From: Corylus avellana | Lineage: Eukaryota; Streptophyta; Magnoliopsida; Fagales; Betulaceae | Direction of reading: 5' to 3' | DNA: 64,000 nucleotides | Assembly: GCF_901000735.1 (NCBI RefSeq) | Contig: NC_081546.1 | Location: forward strand, 18,103,220-18,167,219 | Part shown: positions 46,591 to 58,683 of the stretch, in pieces | Numbering within the stretch: the stretch's first letter is position 1 | Layout of the letters: every line of letters begins with the position of its first letter | The notes under the pieces: generated by a model | Told to the model about the DNA's origin: nothing | Databases searched by the model: none | Seen by the model: only the letters and a program-made list of their open reading frames with translations | Made by a program: the position numbers and the translations under genes

Positions 46591-47465
46591 ATCTTCTGTG
46601 CAACATATGGAGCCGTTGTGGCTCCACCCTCCAATCTCGAATTGAATGCCCAACCTGCATCACATCCAACCAAGGGCACAACTAGGCAATTAAGAGTGGG
46701 GGACAAAATGTAAAAATTTAGTTTTTGACGGGCATTTATAAAAACCCATAAATTTTAGGAGTAAAATTTTAAATTTTAAGGGTAATTTTAAAATTTTGGG
46801 GGGATGACCTATACAGGTCGGCCCCTGCATCCAACGCCAAATAGTTGTGCATGAGAAATGATAATATGATCAGAAGAGTTAATTATTTTCTACTAAAAAA
46901 AAAATTATAAAAAAAAAAAACAAAACAAAAAAAGAGCATGCATGCTTGGTATTTTACCTTTTGAAGGGTCAATTCCACGGTTTTTGAGTTTGCGGTACTC
47001 TTGACCGAAATCCCCAGAAGGTTTTTTTGGCAATGAATATCTCGCTCTTAGTTTGGTTTGGTATCTGCATGTGTAAAAACATACAACACCGAAATGGGTA
47101 AGGGCGAGGCACTTTAGGCTGGCGTAACCACAACTTGTGCTTACCGCATTTAATATTCAAGCCAAGATTTGTGTTCATGAAACGCTTCATTTAATATTCG
47201 AGTCGAGCACGAGCCGAGCATATGCGAGCCGAGCCCGAGCTTGCTCGCGAGACGTTTTGCTCACTTAACAGCCCTAACCACAAGCTGCATGCAAAAAGGA
47301 TGAAAGATATATAACCCAAATTATTCAATATCTAATTAATCACTTAAAAACCATACAATTATTGTTTTGTAGTTAAACTAGAATTTACACACACACTCGA
47401 CCCTCGTCCAAGAACTCAGAATTGCGGCCGAAGGTGATGAATGAAGCAAAGCAGGTAAGACAGCC
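46591..47465 (-). pseudogene. PLAC8/PCR pseudogene, second version (exons 2-4)
   Basis: Direct-orientation copy of 43,293-44,167 with a few substitutions and 1-bp indels: exon 4 46,654-46,591, exon 3 about 47,284-46,959, exon 2 47,465-47,394. It shares the CACTA insertion in exon 4, the 141-bp insertion and the missing second Cys cluster. Exon 1 is absent because a CACTA terminus begins at 47,502 within intron 1. Best read as the other haplotype of the arm B pseudogene. Confidence 0.85.
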
Positions 47466-47501
47466 TCAAGAAGAAGTAATTAACACACTCACACACACAC
47501 A

Positions 47502-48017
47502 CACTACAAGAAACTGACTCATCAGGGGCGACTTATTAGGGGCGACTTTATAGTCGCCCCTAATACTCAACTATTAGGGGCGACTTTTGAAAGTCGCCCC
47601 TAATAGTTATGTATTAGCGTCCACATCCAAGTGGACGCTAATAGCCGACCCAAAAGATGAATAATAGCGTCCACTCTACAGTGGACGCTAATAACTCGAC
47701 CCTAATATTTTCGCGGGAAATATTCAAAAGGCGGGAAAAAGACCATTAGCGTCGACTTTCCAAGTCGACGCTAATGGTTACTTATTAGGGTCGACAAAGT
47801 CGACCCTAAAGAGTATGTGTAGGAATTAAAAAAAATAAAAATAAAAATAAATTTATTCACCAATAGCGTCCACTCAAAGTGGACGCTGAAGAGTGATCAT
47901 TAGGGTCGACTTTAGAGTCGACCCTAATGCCTAAGTATTAGGGTCGACTTTGTCGACCTTAAAGAGTATGTGGAGGAATTAAAAAAAATAAAAAAAATAT
48001 AATTGTATTCACTAATA
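47502..48017. mobile_element. CACTA-type element start, cut by gap
   Basis: Starts CACTACAAGAAACTG after a CA microsatellite and continues with GGGGCGACTT / AAGTCGCCCC, AGCGTCCAC / GTGGACGCTA and GGGTCGAC hairpins, then a T/A-rich spacer. This is the clean 5'-type terminus missing from the other arrays. The other end is lost in the gap. Confidence 0.85.
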
Positions 48018-48117
48018 NNNNNNNNNNNNNNNNNNNNNNNNNNNNNNNNNNNNNNNNNNNNNNNNNNNNNNNNNNNNNNNNNNNNNNNNNNNNNNNNNNN
48101 NNNNNNNNNNNNNNNNN
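48018..48117. other. assembly gap (100 N)
   Basis: Exactly 100 N; joins a CACTA hairpin array to ordinary arm B sequence. Confidence 0.99.
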
Positions 48118-48468
48118 AGGAGCTGGAAATTCATTATATAATCTTACAGATGTCATGTATATATTGGTGAATCCTGTATATATTTTTGCAGATGATCTCA
48201 TTTTTGGCCAGGAGCTGAAAATTCTTGGGAGATTCAAGGGCAGATAGAGGAAATTTGACAATATTGGTGAATCCTCACACCAGTATATGACTTTTATGTC
48301 AAAGTACCAACTCATCCATAAACGTTCCTCTTAAAACTCATCACTTACACAAACACACATCGAAAAAATTACTAAGTCCTACTGAGCAAGGAGAAGGAAA
48401 ACAAAAATGACACATGAACTATCACATTTATGTGGCAATTAGTTGTTGCACAATGGGCATTTTACTTT
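48118..48468. other. no gene seen, arm B
   Basis: Counterpart of about 22,834-23,183. Confidence 0.5.
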
Positions 48469-49107
48469 TTAATGTGAACTCCCATATTTGAGAAAGCTTG
48501 ATGCATACTCAGATTGTGAACTCTCATTTTGAGATGCTGAGTTCATACCGCTATTTCCAAAGGCTTCCCAGATAGCTTGATGTATACTGGCAACAACATC
48601 CATGAGCTTCTTCACAATCTGCAATAAGAAATAATTTCGAAAAAATATGTTACTCTACAAAGAGAAACAAATACTCTGCTCTATCCTGTGGAAGACAAGA
48701 CTGAATAAAGTAGTAACTTTCCTCCATGACCTACCACAGAATCTTATTAAATCAATAGGTATTTATATTTGATTGCCATCTACATTCATAGAATTGCCAT
48801 TTACATCAAGAAAGGTAGTATAACATTTATTTCACAAAGAACAAGAAAACCTAACCAAAATTAGCAGTTTAATTTATAAATTGAAGCATAAAGTACCTTC
48901 AAGAACATAGAAGCAAAATTGATAATTGATTTTTTCTAGCGGTACCCAAATATCATAATTTTTCCTCTTCAGAAAGAATAACAAGTGCTCATAGTTACAT
49001 AACCCTTCCAAATTTGTAGACCATGGAGATTCCTTCTTTTCTTCCTCTTCTCTTTCTATCTCCTTTCTTTCTTTTTCTTTTTCTTTTTTTTTAATGAAAA
49101 GAAACAC
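48469..49107 (-). other. possible last two exons of an unrecognised gene, arm B
   Basis: Counterpart of 22,195-22,833. The acceptor and the 49-codon last piece (48,618-48,469, ending in TAA) are kept, but one extra T in the first piece (near 48,916) breaks its frame, so this copy would not make the same protein. Confidence 0.3.
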
Positions 49108-49713
49108 TCAATTATACTTTTGACCTCATAATCTCTCCTACAAGAGGCCCAACCTATTAAACCCTAAACGAAGTATTGATTAAATATCCATAAAAAAATA
49201 CTTACTATTTATCATATAGACATAATTACATGTATCACAAACATGCAGTCTCTACATCAATCATATACAACCAAACTATATATGTTACCATGAATATAGA
49301 CTTAATTACATGTAATGTTAAACATCAACAAAACAAGAACAAAATATATAATAGGTTTACCAACTATAAACTCATAGACAATGCTCATTCTAGGTCGATA
49401 GCTTCCTCATTCTCCAACCTCTCCGCATTACCTGGAGATGATAAAACAATCAATCAGGAAGCAATAGGTACCTTTCTTATCAGGATCCTAAGCCAAACAC
49501 AAAAAAGGGCACCATAACAACTTTAACATATATACTAACCAAAATGACATTACTATAATAGAACAAAAAATGCACTAACTACAAATAATAATCATCATCA
49601 ATGCAATATCTATCTATATATATATATATATATAGATATTCCGACTGAAAAATAATATCCTTATAAAATTAGACGCAAATACAATGCTAACGTTTAGTAG
49701 TAGAAATAATAAC

Positions 49714-50616
49714 TGTTAGTTCTTGTGTTGGCTTAATTCAGTTCCAAAATGCAGAGGCTACAGTTCACAGTCTCAAACACTAGTATAGAATGCTCATAAT
49801 CCAATCTCCACCGTTCATAATATAGATTCATGTGTTATGAACGTCCCTACAAAATTTCAGCTCAATCGAACCACAAACTCCCACGATCAGAGCAGTTGAT
49901 CAAGACTGGATAGCATTTCCAGAATGCTGTTTCACCCATTGCATGCCTTGTCCGGTCAAGCCTTCCCTGGGTCCGGACCGCATTTTCAGAAACTCTATTT
50001 CTGCTCTGCAAAGCCCTGTCCAGATAGCCTATTAACCTGTCCGGACACCCCGTAAGTTTTAGGCTCAAAAAATGTGATTTTAAGTGGGTTAGGTCTAGGG
50101 TTTTGTCGAGGGTATATATACATCATTATAGAATAGAGATGTACGAATTTTCACCCCCAGAGAGTTCGTCAGAGGCTGTGCTAAGAGAGATCATATGTGG
50201 TGAGCGTTAAATTAAATCTCTTAGAGTTTTAGTTATTCCTTTGATAAATCTACGGTTGAGAAGTCTATCGGAAGGATCCGGTAAAGGAGAATCACGTTGA
50301 AGAAGATTTGAGGAAGGAGACGAGTTGTAGGCTTGTCGATCTTACAGAGCCAAGGTCTTGCAAAGGGTTGTAAGTGTTCCTAGTGTCTGTAATCTCTGGA
50401 TAATCTATTGATAGTGATTTCCTGGGTTTGGCTGCCTCGGAGAGGTTTTACTTTTAGATCGGTCTCTAAAAGGTTTCCTCTTCGTAACCAAAATATTTGT
50501 GTCTGCCTCTTTATTGCTTTATCTATTTTGAGTAATTCAATTGTTTATTTCTTCATAGTATTAATTTCGCATAAATTGTGATAAACAAGTTTTTGGAGTT
50601 GGCATAGCGTTTTTCT
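49714..50616 (+). mobile_element. solo LTR inside the TNPA-like intron, arm B
   Basis: 903 bp, TGTTAGTTC at the start, TTTTTCT at the end (last base mutated from the expected CA), flanked by ATAAC (49,709-49,713 and 50,617-50,621). Same insertion as 20,686-21,588. Confidence 0.93.
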
Positions 50617-51448
50617 ATAACAAACATCATCGGGGTCACTATCAACAATAAGAACATCAAAAAGAATACTAAAAAGCAATAAAATGTATAACCAAACCAA
50701 TGCCAAACAAAACATTTTGCAACAAGAGTGTCCATATATATATATATATTCAAGAAAACCCAAACCAAAAAAAAAAAAAAAAAATTGCATTACCTGATCC
50801 ACTCCCCACCGACGATCTCACATCCAAACGGGCTGGAGACTCTTTGTCTGGCACATCCTTAACTCGAGTCATATCGGATGAGGACCTCGACTGCAACATG
50901 GACTCAAACTGACGAAAATGTGCCTCATGCAAAGTGTTCATACTAGCCTCGCTCTCAGCTAGCCGCACAGCAACCTGCTCTCGCTGTGCATCTAACAGCG
51001 CAGCTATCTCCGCCCTATACCTCTCCCTTTCAGCTTGCAGCGCTACTGCTTGCTCTTGCTGTGTCTCTAACAACGCATCCATCTCTTGCTTGTGCTTCTC
51101 CCGCTCAGCTTGTAGTGCAGCTTCTATCATTTCTAGGACACCAAGGCTCCCGGGAGGTTGTGACCGTGGCGCGACTAGTCTATAATAGGAGTATATGCTG
51201 CCGCGCACAGGTAGTATACCTGTTCCAACCTGGCGAACCTGACCTGCGTACTCCGGCTTATTGCCGATCCCCTGTGCATACACATTGTCGGGTGCCCACC
51301 GTACGGTGCCTTCAGTTACAAATCTTCTAGTAGCAGGGTCAGTGGGAAGTAACTCCTTCATCCTCACCTGTAGGGTACACATTAAAAGAAGTAATTAGAA
51401 ATATTAAATTAAAATACAAAGAAGTATACATTAACCAAGACATATCGG

Positions 51449-51740
51449 TTATTAGTAGCATACACATCTCTCCCTGACCAAGTCATTTGGATATTCGCCA
51501 TCCTTCTTCACGTGTGTATTGATGTAAGACTGCGCTTGTATTGGCAGAGTCCCAATATTTATGAGATTCATAAACAAATAAAACTTAATCAGTTATTAGT
51601 AGCATACACATCTCTCCCTGACCAAGTCATTTGGATATTCGCCATCCTTCTTCACGTGTGTATTGATGTAAGACTGCGCTTGTATTGGCAGAGTCCCAAT
51701 ATTTATGAGATTCATAAACAAATAAAACTTAAACAAATAA
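51449..51740. repeat. 144-bp tandem duplication, arm B only
   Basis: A block containing CATCTCTCCCTGACCAAGTC and TTGATGTAAGACTGCGCTTG is present twice with a period of about 144 bp. Arm A lacks it because this part is deleted there. Confidence 0.9.
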
Positions 51741-53367
51741 AACATAAACATAAACAACATAAATTTTATATATATATATATATATAACTGATCAAAAAAT
51801 ACACATACTTCTTCATGTGTAGCCCTAGCAAAGCTCTTTGACCCGGTGCAGTGAGGCTCCTTGTTCTTGGACCAGATTCCCTTTATATATGCAGCATATT
51901 CTTACACAATTAACATTGTTAATATTTTAGTCCAACACATTCCTTTTAATAAAACTAAACAAAACCCACTAAAATATGTGACTTACTTCATTCTCTTTAC
52001 TACACCATTTCTCCAATAATATATCCACGTCCGTTCTGTTGTACATGGATAATTGTTCCCCTTCCCTAGCCTTCACTATCCTCGGAGTATCGTCCGACGT
52101 AATGTGAAGACTCTGCTTCAAGTCATACCTCCAAGTCTTATGCTTGTTTCGCATATCAAGGAAAGCATCCCGTTTTATGGCCGCGATATTGCACTCAGGC
52201 GGAATATAGAAGTGCTTCTACATAAATTCACGCATATATTTATATTAATAATACAACATGTATTTGAGATAAATATATGAATATACAAATAACTATCATA
52301 AATACAATAATATTTAATTATAACATACCATCAAGGCATTCCAAATATCCTCCTTCCTACGCTCCGGTACATTCTTCCACTCGTCGCTAATCTTAACATA
52401 ATTACTGCTCCTGACGAACACTCCGGTCATCCCTCTAAATTTGGAAGCACTTTGTCCCACAGGCTGCCAGGCGGGGTTATACTCACACACGATCCTCTGT
52501 CCATCGGGGATCTTCCATAGCTTGTGACATGACTTGACACTCAAAACATGGTAGCGGGTGGTGCCATTTTGATCTACACCTAATACATTAAGGATTTGAA
52601 CAAGTTAGCTACTTATTTAAACTAACTACATATTGAAATAAAAATAAAAAAATTACGATTTTTTAGCACATATACTTACTTATCGTCCGAACCTCGTCCA
52701 CCGCCAACAGGCGTGTAGCAGCATCATCAAAATGCGTGTCTTGCGCGACACCATCCTCATCACCCACATTGCTATCCGGGGGCTGTGTCTCATCACTATC
52801 ATCCACCTGTGATCCGGTGGGATACGGGTGCCGCTCGAAATGGCCATGGAAAACGATACCCAGATCGCTCAACGTCGTGAAGTTGAGTGTGAAAGGTGTG
52901 GATGTGCCCGGCTCTGGCGGAGTATGCTGAAAATCTACATGAACGTCACCACCAAAGCCCACGTCCTGCCCCGCATGGGTCTGCCCTTCCACATGGTGTG
53001 GAAGCATCGGTCTATACCCTTCTGGCTCCATATCAGCCCGGGGGGACGAATGTAACGCATGGACACCGGATGTCAATCGCACGGTTAGTTGTCACGGTGC
53101 TTTTCTCTTTCCCCTATAACTCATATCTCCCTGCAAAATATGTTACGAACTGAATTAGTATTTAAAATAAGTAAATATGTACAAGTATATGTAAAGTAAT
53201 CACACATTTAAAATTTTCAACATATACTAGTTACTCAATTAATTATATATCGTTTCCACAAACTATATATAAATTTTATGGTTAACCTAAAAAGCAATTA
53301 CAAATTAATGTAAATATTTCTTTAAAAAAAAAAAAAAATTCAAAGATAAGGGTGTACTCCAATTTCA

Positions 53368-56300
53368 TTAAATGACATACGCTTCGATTGGTTCTAAATC
53401 GGGTAAGATGTAATCGACATCATCAGGTGCGTTAACATGATCATGATTGGTACTTAAGAGGAGGGGCTCAATCTCGTGGTAGCTAACATTAGAATCGTCA
53501 GACCCTTGACCCTTACCAACATCATACACATTTCTAGGTTTACGCCTTACAGCGCAAGCCCAATCTGGGTTCCTTTCATCTTCGAAGTAAAATACTTGGT
53601 CAACTTGTGAAGTTAGCACAAACGGCTCATCCGTAATCCTCTCTCATGTGTGGATAAGGTTTTGAAATTGACAAGCGTTATGTCATACTCGTCAACCTTG
53701 TACCCCCTGTCCTTCGTGTTGTCCGCCCAATCACACTTGAACATAACATACTTTGTCCTATCGTAGTACTCAACCTCAATTATTTGGGTTAAATTTCTGT
53801 AATACGTTTTGCCATCAGTACTCGACACATACACGCCGCTATTTTGAGTCTTTTTTCCGATATCAACTGAAAGAGTGCGGAACAACTTCCTGTTAACCAC
53901 ATATCTGTTATACTTGACTGCTGTTTCCTTTGGCCCTCTACAATGCATTAGCAGTTTCTCACCCAGCTCCTGTCTACGTAGGTCGTCTAATCCATTGACC
54001 TGCGTACAATGGAGGGCGATATATGAAGTTGGTGTATAGGATTTGTATGCGAAACAGATATACAAGTCATTTAACTTGTAAGAAGACATTATTCTTATGT
54101 AGTCACGATACCAATCGACAAATTGTTTGAAATGTTTGCTTTCCAACTGATCGTCCGTTGTTCGCCCTCTAAGCGTTTCCATGTGCATCCTACAATTAGA
54201 AATTAAAGTTGTACAAAGAATGGTAGGGCATGTACTAGTGACATGACTCACGTCCGTAGCGGTAGGAACTCGTCCGAGTTAAACAATATATATCGATGAA
54301 TCTGTGCCAGTGTGATATGGTTGAAGATGACTCGTGTTCCCGCTCCCTTACAACCATCAGGGTTTTTTTGGGCCTTATTATGAAACGTCGATGCGTCATC
54401 CAAATACATCGAGCAGAATGTCACCAACTCAATTGCTATGTAGCCTTCCGCAATACATCCCTCAGGAGCCGCTTTATTGCGCACATTAGATTTGAACCCC
54501 CCCTAGGCTCCTGTATATGGAAATCAATCAATCAATTGCAGTGATTCACTACCTTTCAGTGGTGGGAAAAGAAATAATAATAATAGCTTAACGATCAAAA
54601 TTTAACTCTCAGCTAGATACATCCACCTATACTGCATTGGTCCACCCAGTTGGCATTCACTGACAAGATGCACGACAACATGGACCATGCTAGTGAAACA
54701 ACTTGGGGGAAATACTTGTTCCATCTTGCACAAAGTCACGCAGACTTCACTCTAGAGTCGGTACAAATCATCTAGTGTCAGCGTAGTTGAACATATGCCC
54801 CAGAAGAATGTTTCCATCTCAACCAAAGGTCTGACCACGTTACCTGGTAGTGACCCACGTAAAGTAATAGGTAGAAGTTGTTGCATCAGTATGTGATTGT
54901 CATGACTCTTCAAACCCGTCATCGTACGATCTTTGAGTCGTACGCATTTGGAAATATTCGAGGCATAACCATCAGGCACCCTCACATCCCGAAGCACTTT
55001 CAAGAAACTGGTTTTATCTTCATTGGACATCGTGTGGTAAGCTGGGGGCATATAGTTTTTTCCATTCTTCGTAAATTGATGAAGTAGACGTCTCAATCCC
55101 ATCTCTTGCAAGTCTTTGCGAGCATCGTAGTTGTCCTTTGTTTTCCCTTTTATGTTGAGTATTGTGCCAAGAATGTTGTCCATCACATTCTTCTCTATGT
55201 GCATCACATTAAGGTTGTGCGGCAGTAAATTATCCATCCAATACGGCAACCTAAAGAAAACACTCTTCTTCTTCTATAATACATGATTGGTCCTTTTTGG
55301 TCTGGTGTTAGGAGTACTCTTCTTCCACTTCTCTCCCTGCTTCTTACTATTGTCTGGCTTTGACTTGCCAGCATCCTCATCCCCAAATGGCATCCTTTCT
55401 AACTGTCTTAGGATTTCATCTCCACTTAGCACATTGGGTGGATATTGTAGTTCTTGGTTACCGTCAAAATTTCTTTTATTCTTCCTCAATGGATGATCCA
55501 AGGGCAAGTATTGCCTATGACCCATAAAACACCATTTGTGGCCGTGTTTTAACCATCGAGACCTTGTTAACTGCATATAACAAGGACATGCCTTTGCTCC
55601 CCTTGTAGGCCACCCTGACAGATTTGCGTATAACGGGAAGTCGTTAATTATCCACATCAATTGTGCTCGCAACATAAAGTGTGTTTTAGTGGAAACATCA
55701 AATGTGCGTACCCCTACATTCCATAATTCCTTCAATTCCTCAATTAAGGGCTGTAGGTAAACATCTATATCCATTTCAGGTAAGCTCGGGCCCGGGATAA
55801 TCAGGGATAATATAAAAGACGTTTGTTTCATGCACATCTAAGGAGGCAAGTTGTATGGCACAAGCATTACGGGCCAAGTGCTGTGGGATGTACTAAGGTT
55901 CCCAAAAGGATTAAATCCATCTTAGGTTAGTACAAGCCATACATTCCTGCTGTCTGCTGCAAATTCCAGATATAACTGATCAAATGACTTTCATGCTTCA
56001 ATGTCGGCCAGATGCCTCAATTTGCCATCCTTTGTGCGGTTGTCTGCATGCCACTTCATATGGGGTGATGTATACTGTGACATAAACAACCTCTGTAGTC
56101 TTGGTATGAGTGGAAACCATCGTAACACTTTTACTGGACGTTTCTTACTTGACGATATGGGTTGACCGTCCTCGTCCAAATGAATTTCATCTTTTCACTT
56201 AGGTTTGCCACAAACTGTACATGAATCTAACTCTTTGTTGCCCTTCCAAAATAACATGCAGTCATTACGACAAGCCAGAATCTTCTCATACCCGAGTCCC

Positions 56301-56965
56301 ATGTCCCTTAGATATTTTTTTGCTTCATAGGTATTAACCGGCAAAGCTTCATTATCCGCAAGCAACAATTGATTGATGAACTCAAGGAGAGATGAGAATA
56401 TCTTGTTACTAATTCCACCAACACACTTTAAGTTGTACAGATTAACAGTTGCGCTCAGCTTGCTATATTTGGTCCTATCATATAGCGGTGTTGTTGCCTC
56501 TTTAAGCAGCTTGTGGTACTTTTGGGCATCAGCTTCATCCACTTCTTCGACTACGATTTCTTCATCACCCTGCACAACGACCTGAGGCTCACAGTTGTCT
56601 TCACTGACATCATGCATGCCGAACACATCACGCAACATAGCGTGCATATTTCCACCCTGATCACTGCTTTCACCTGCTTCATCTGTGGCCGTACGATTCA
56701 AAGGAGACGGTTCAACATGGTCCCGGACAGGCTTCTCACCATGAAACATCCAGTCCTTATATGTAGGAAGTATGTCTTTTCCCCCTGTCAAGTGGGCGAG
56801 AACAACGCCTGGCGGATAGCGCCGGTTAAGGCGACACACCTTACATGGGCAATAAATCTTACCATCAGGTATTATGCAGTTCCTAACTGCAAAGTCCACG
56901 AACAATCTACAGCCGTCTTTATATTCCTTCGTACCCTTACACTTTGTCATCCAACTCTTGTCCAT
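53368..56965 (-). pseudogene. CACTA TNP2-type transposase, arm B, broken
   Basis: Counterpart of 14,826-18,441. Frames: 56,965-56,195 (start MDKSWM, C/H-rich CPCKVCRLNR), 56,179-55,991, 55,837-55,274, 55,249-54,752, 54,484-54,248, 54,251-53,613. Longer open frames than arm A: the core frame reads on through the position of the arm A stop at 16,452, and the DUF4216-type frame extends to 212 codons. It still has the shared stops after GKPK (56,195) and near 55,991. It lacks terminal repeats, so it is immobile even if some frames are open. The long frame antisense to its start (56,513-57,085) is a shadow. Confidence 0.9.
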
Positions 56966-56969
56966 TGTT

Positions 56970-57416
56970 GTGTACAGACATTAGAGAGAAATATACGCGA
57001 CTTAAAAGTATTCAATAAACCCATACATACAAAACCTAAACAATATACAAGTCCAAATTTAAATTTATTTATTATTATAAGTTAAATAAGTAAATCTAAG
57101 TTAATTACTAGTTTCCGGATATAACCGATCAAAATTAACCACATGGCTGTTCATATATACCACGTGCATACCAAATAACAATCATAACACATAGCAAGAA
57201 TTACTTAATTAATTAACAAATTAACAATAAAGAACTATCTCAAACAAAGCAAAAATTTAAATAAGTTATATATAATAACATAAATGTGAAATTGTTATAT
57301 ATAATTTGTTTAGGACAGATTTGTTGAATGTTTCTTGAGTGATTGAAGGTTTATATGTTCAATGTTTTGGTTTTTGTTTTGGTTTTGGGTTTTAAGTTTC
57401 AAAATGGTATGTTTTG
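56970..57416. other. no gene seen, arm B
   Basis: Counterpart of 14,353-14,822; AT-rich upstream DNA of the transposase with no CACTA terminus or hairpin array. Confidence 0.5.
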
Positions 57417-58683
57417 TGAAAATTCTATATATGACTCCAAACGACACCTATTATGAATGTATAGGTGTTTCACACAATATTATGCGGAAATAGATCTGAC
57501 CTAACAAATAATATTTAACCAAAAATGGATATGCAATGAACAATAAAGAACACAGATATTTTGGTTACGAAGAGGAAACCAATTAGAGAACTTTCTAAAA
57601 GTAAAACCTCTCCGGGGCAGCCAAACCCAAGAAATCAACTAACTCAGTAAAAGAATAAAGGATTACAAGACGTTCACACTTACAAAACATTTGCAATTGA
57701 CATAGTCTTGTATAAGACAAGCAACCCACTTGCCTTCTATCGCAGTAGCCCTTTCCAAAGACAGCTGGCACAATCCTTCTACGTGATCTCCCTTCATCGG
57801 AACTCCGGTTGACTTCACTTCAATAATCAACAAATAAACACAAACGATCACTCTAAGAGAGAGAACTGACTCTCTATGTTAGAGACTCTCTTAGCACATG
57901 ACGGTGAATTCTAGATCAGAAATTCGTTCCTCTCTCTTCCTATAGAGGTGCATTTATAATAGTCCCATCATCCCTAGACCTAGGAAAGAGTTTATATTCA
58001 TTTAAAACTGTTACAGGTACGCGGCGTCCGGACGGGAACATGTGCCATCCGGACGGGACAACAAAACACATCCAGAACGTGTTTTTAACACATGGTCGCC
58101 TGCAATCTCGTCTGGACGAGATTGCAGACAAGCCATTCTGCCTAGCTTCGTAGTCTTCTCTTTATGACCCGTTTTGACCTAGTAAACATTGAAATTTGCT
58201 AAATATCGTGAAACATAACTTTGTAGATCCTTGAGTTAGCTTTCCAACGCCGTAAAGATTGCTCCAATCAGAGGCCTGAAACTTAAGATATGACATTTTT
58301 AGTAAAAGTCGTCTAGATAGAATTCAGACGAGACTACAGACGAGGCTCTCGGGAATTCTTGTTTATCGAGCTCATCCGGACGGGATTGCAAACGAGATTG
58401 CAGACGAGGCTCTCGGGAATTCTTGTTTATCAAGCTCGTCCGAACGAGATTGCAAACGAGATTGCAGACGAGATTGCAGACGAGGCTCTCGGGAATTCTT
58501 ATTTATCAAGCTCGTCCGAACGAGATTGCAAACGAGATTGCAGACGAGGCTCTCGGGGAAAATAGAATTCTTCGAGCATCCGAAAGGCACTTCTTTTCGT
58601 CCGAATGGTAATTGAATGGATGATGAATCTTGGCACTTTTGGTCACCATTTTGCTTACTGAATTAAGCCAACAAGAACTTACA
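57417..58683 (-). mobile_element. second-family solo LTR, arm B
   Basis: Counterpart of 13,162-14,352, 76 bp longer. Starts TGAAAATTCTATA and ends AACTTACA on the plus strand, flanked by the same imperfect CAAAC-type duplication (TTTTG / GTTTG). Confidence 0.8.
58341..58560 (-). repeat. minisatellite inside the solo LTR, arm B
   Basis: About three full units of 64-76 bp beginning GACGAGGCTCTCGGGAATTC, with an extra GACGAGATTGCA in one, plus a partial unit. One more unit than arm A. Confidence 0.85.

Larger units (their letters stand above)
49385..53124 (-). pseudogene. second CACTA gene (TNPA/transposase_24-like), arm B
   Basis: Counterpart of 18,684-21,917 and better preserved. The 52,663-53,082 frame is uninterrupted for 139 codons where arm A is shifted, and the 50,750-51,382 frame keeps about 60 codons (MKELLPTDPATRRFVTEGTV onwards) that arm A lost, followed by the Glu/Gln/Ala-rich coiled coil with repeated LQAERE and LLETQQEQ / LLDAQREQ heptads. 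The last exon is 49,431-49,385. The last intron holds the solo LTR at 49,714-50,616. A local tandem duplication (51,449-51,740) lies in another intron. No single open gene can be assembled with confidence, so I call it a pseudogene or near-pseudogene. Confidence 0.78.
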
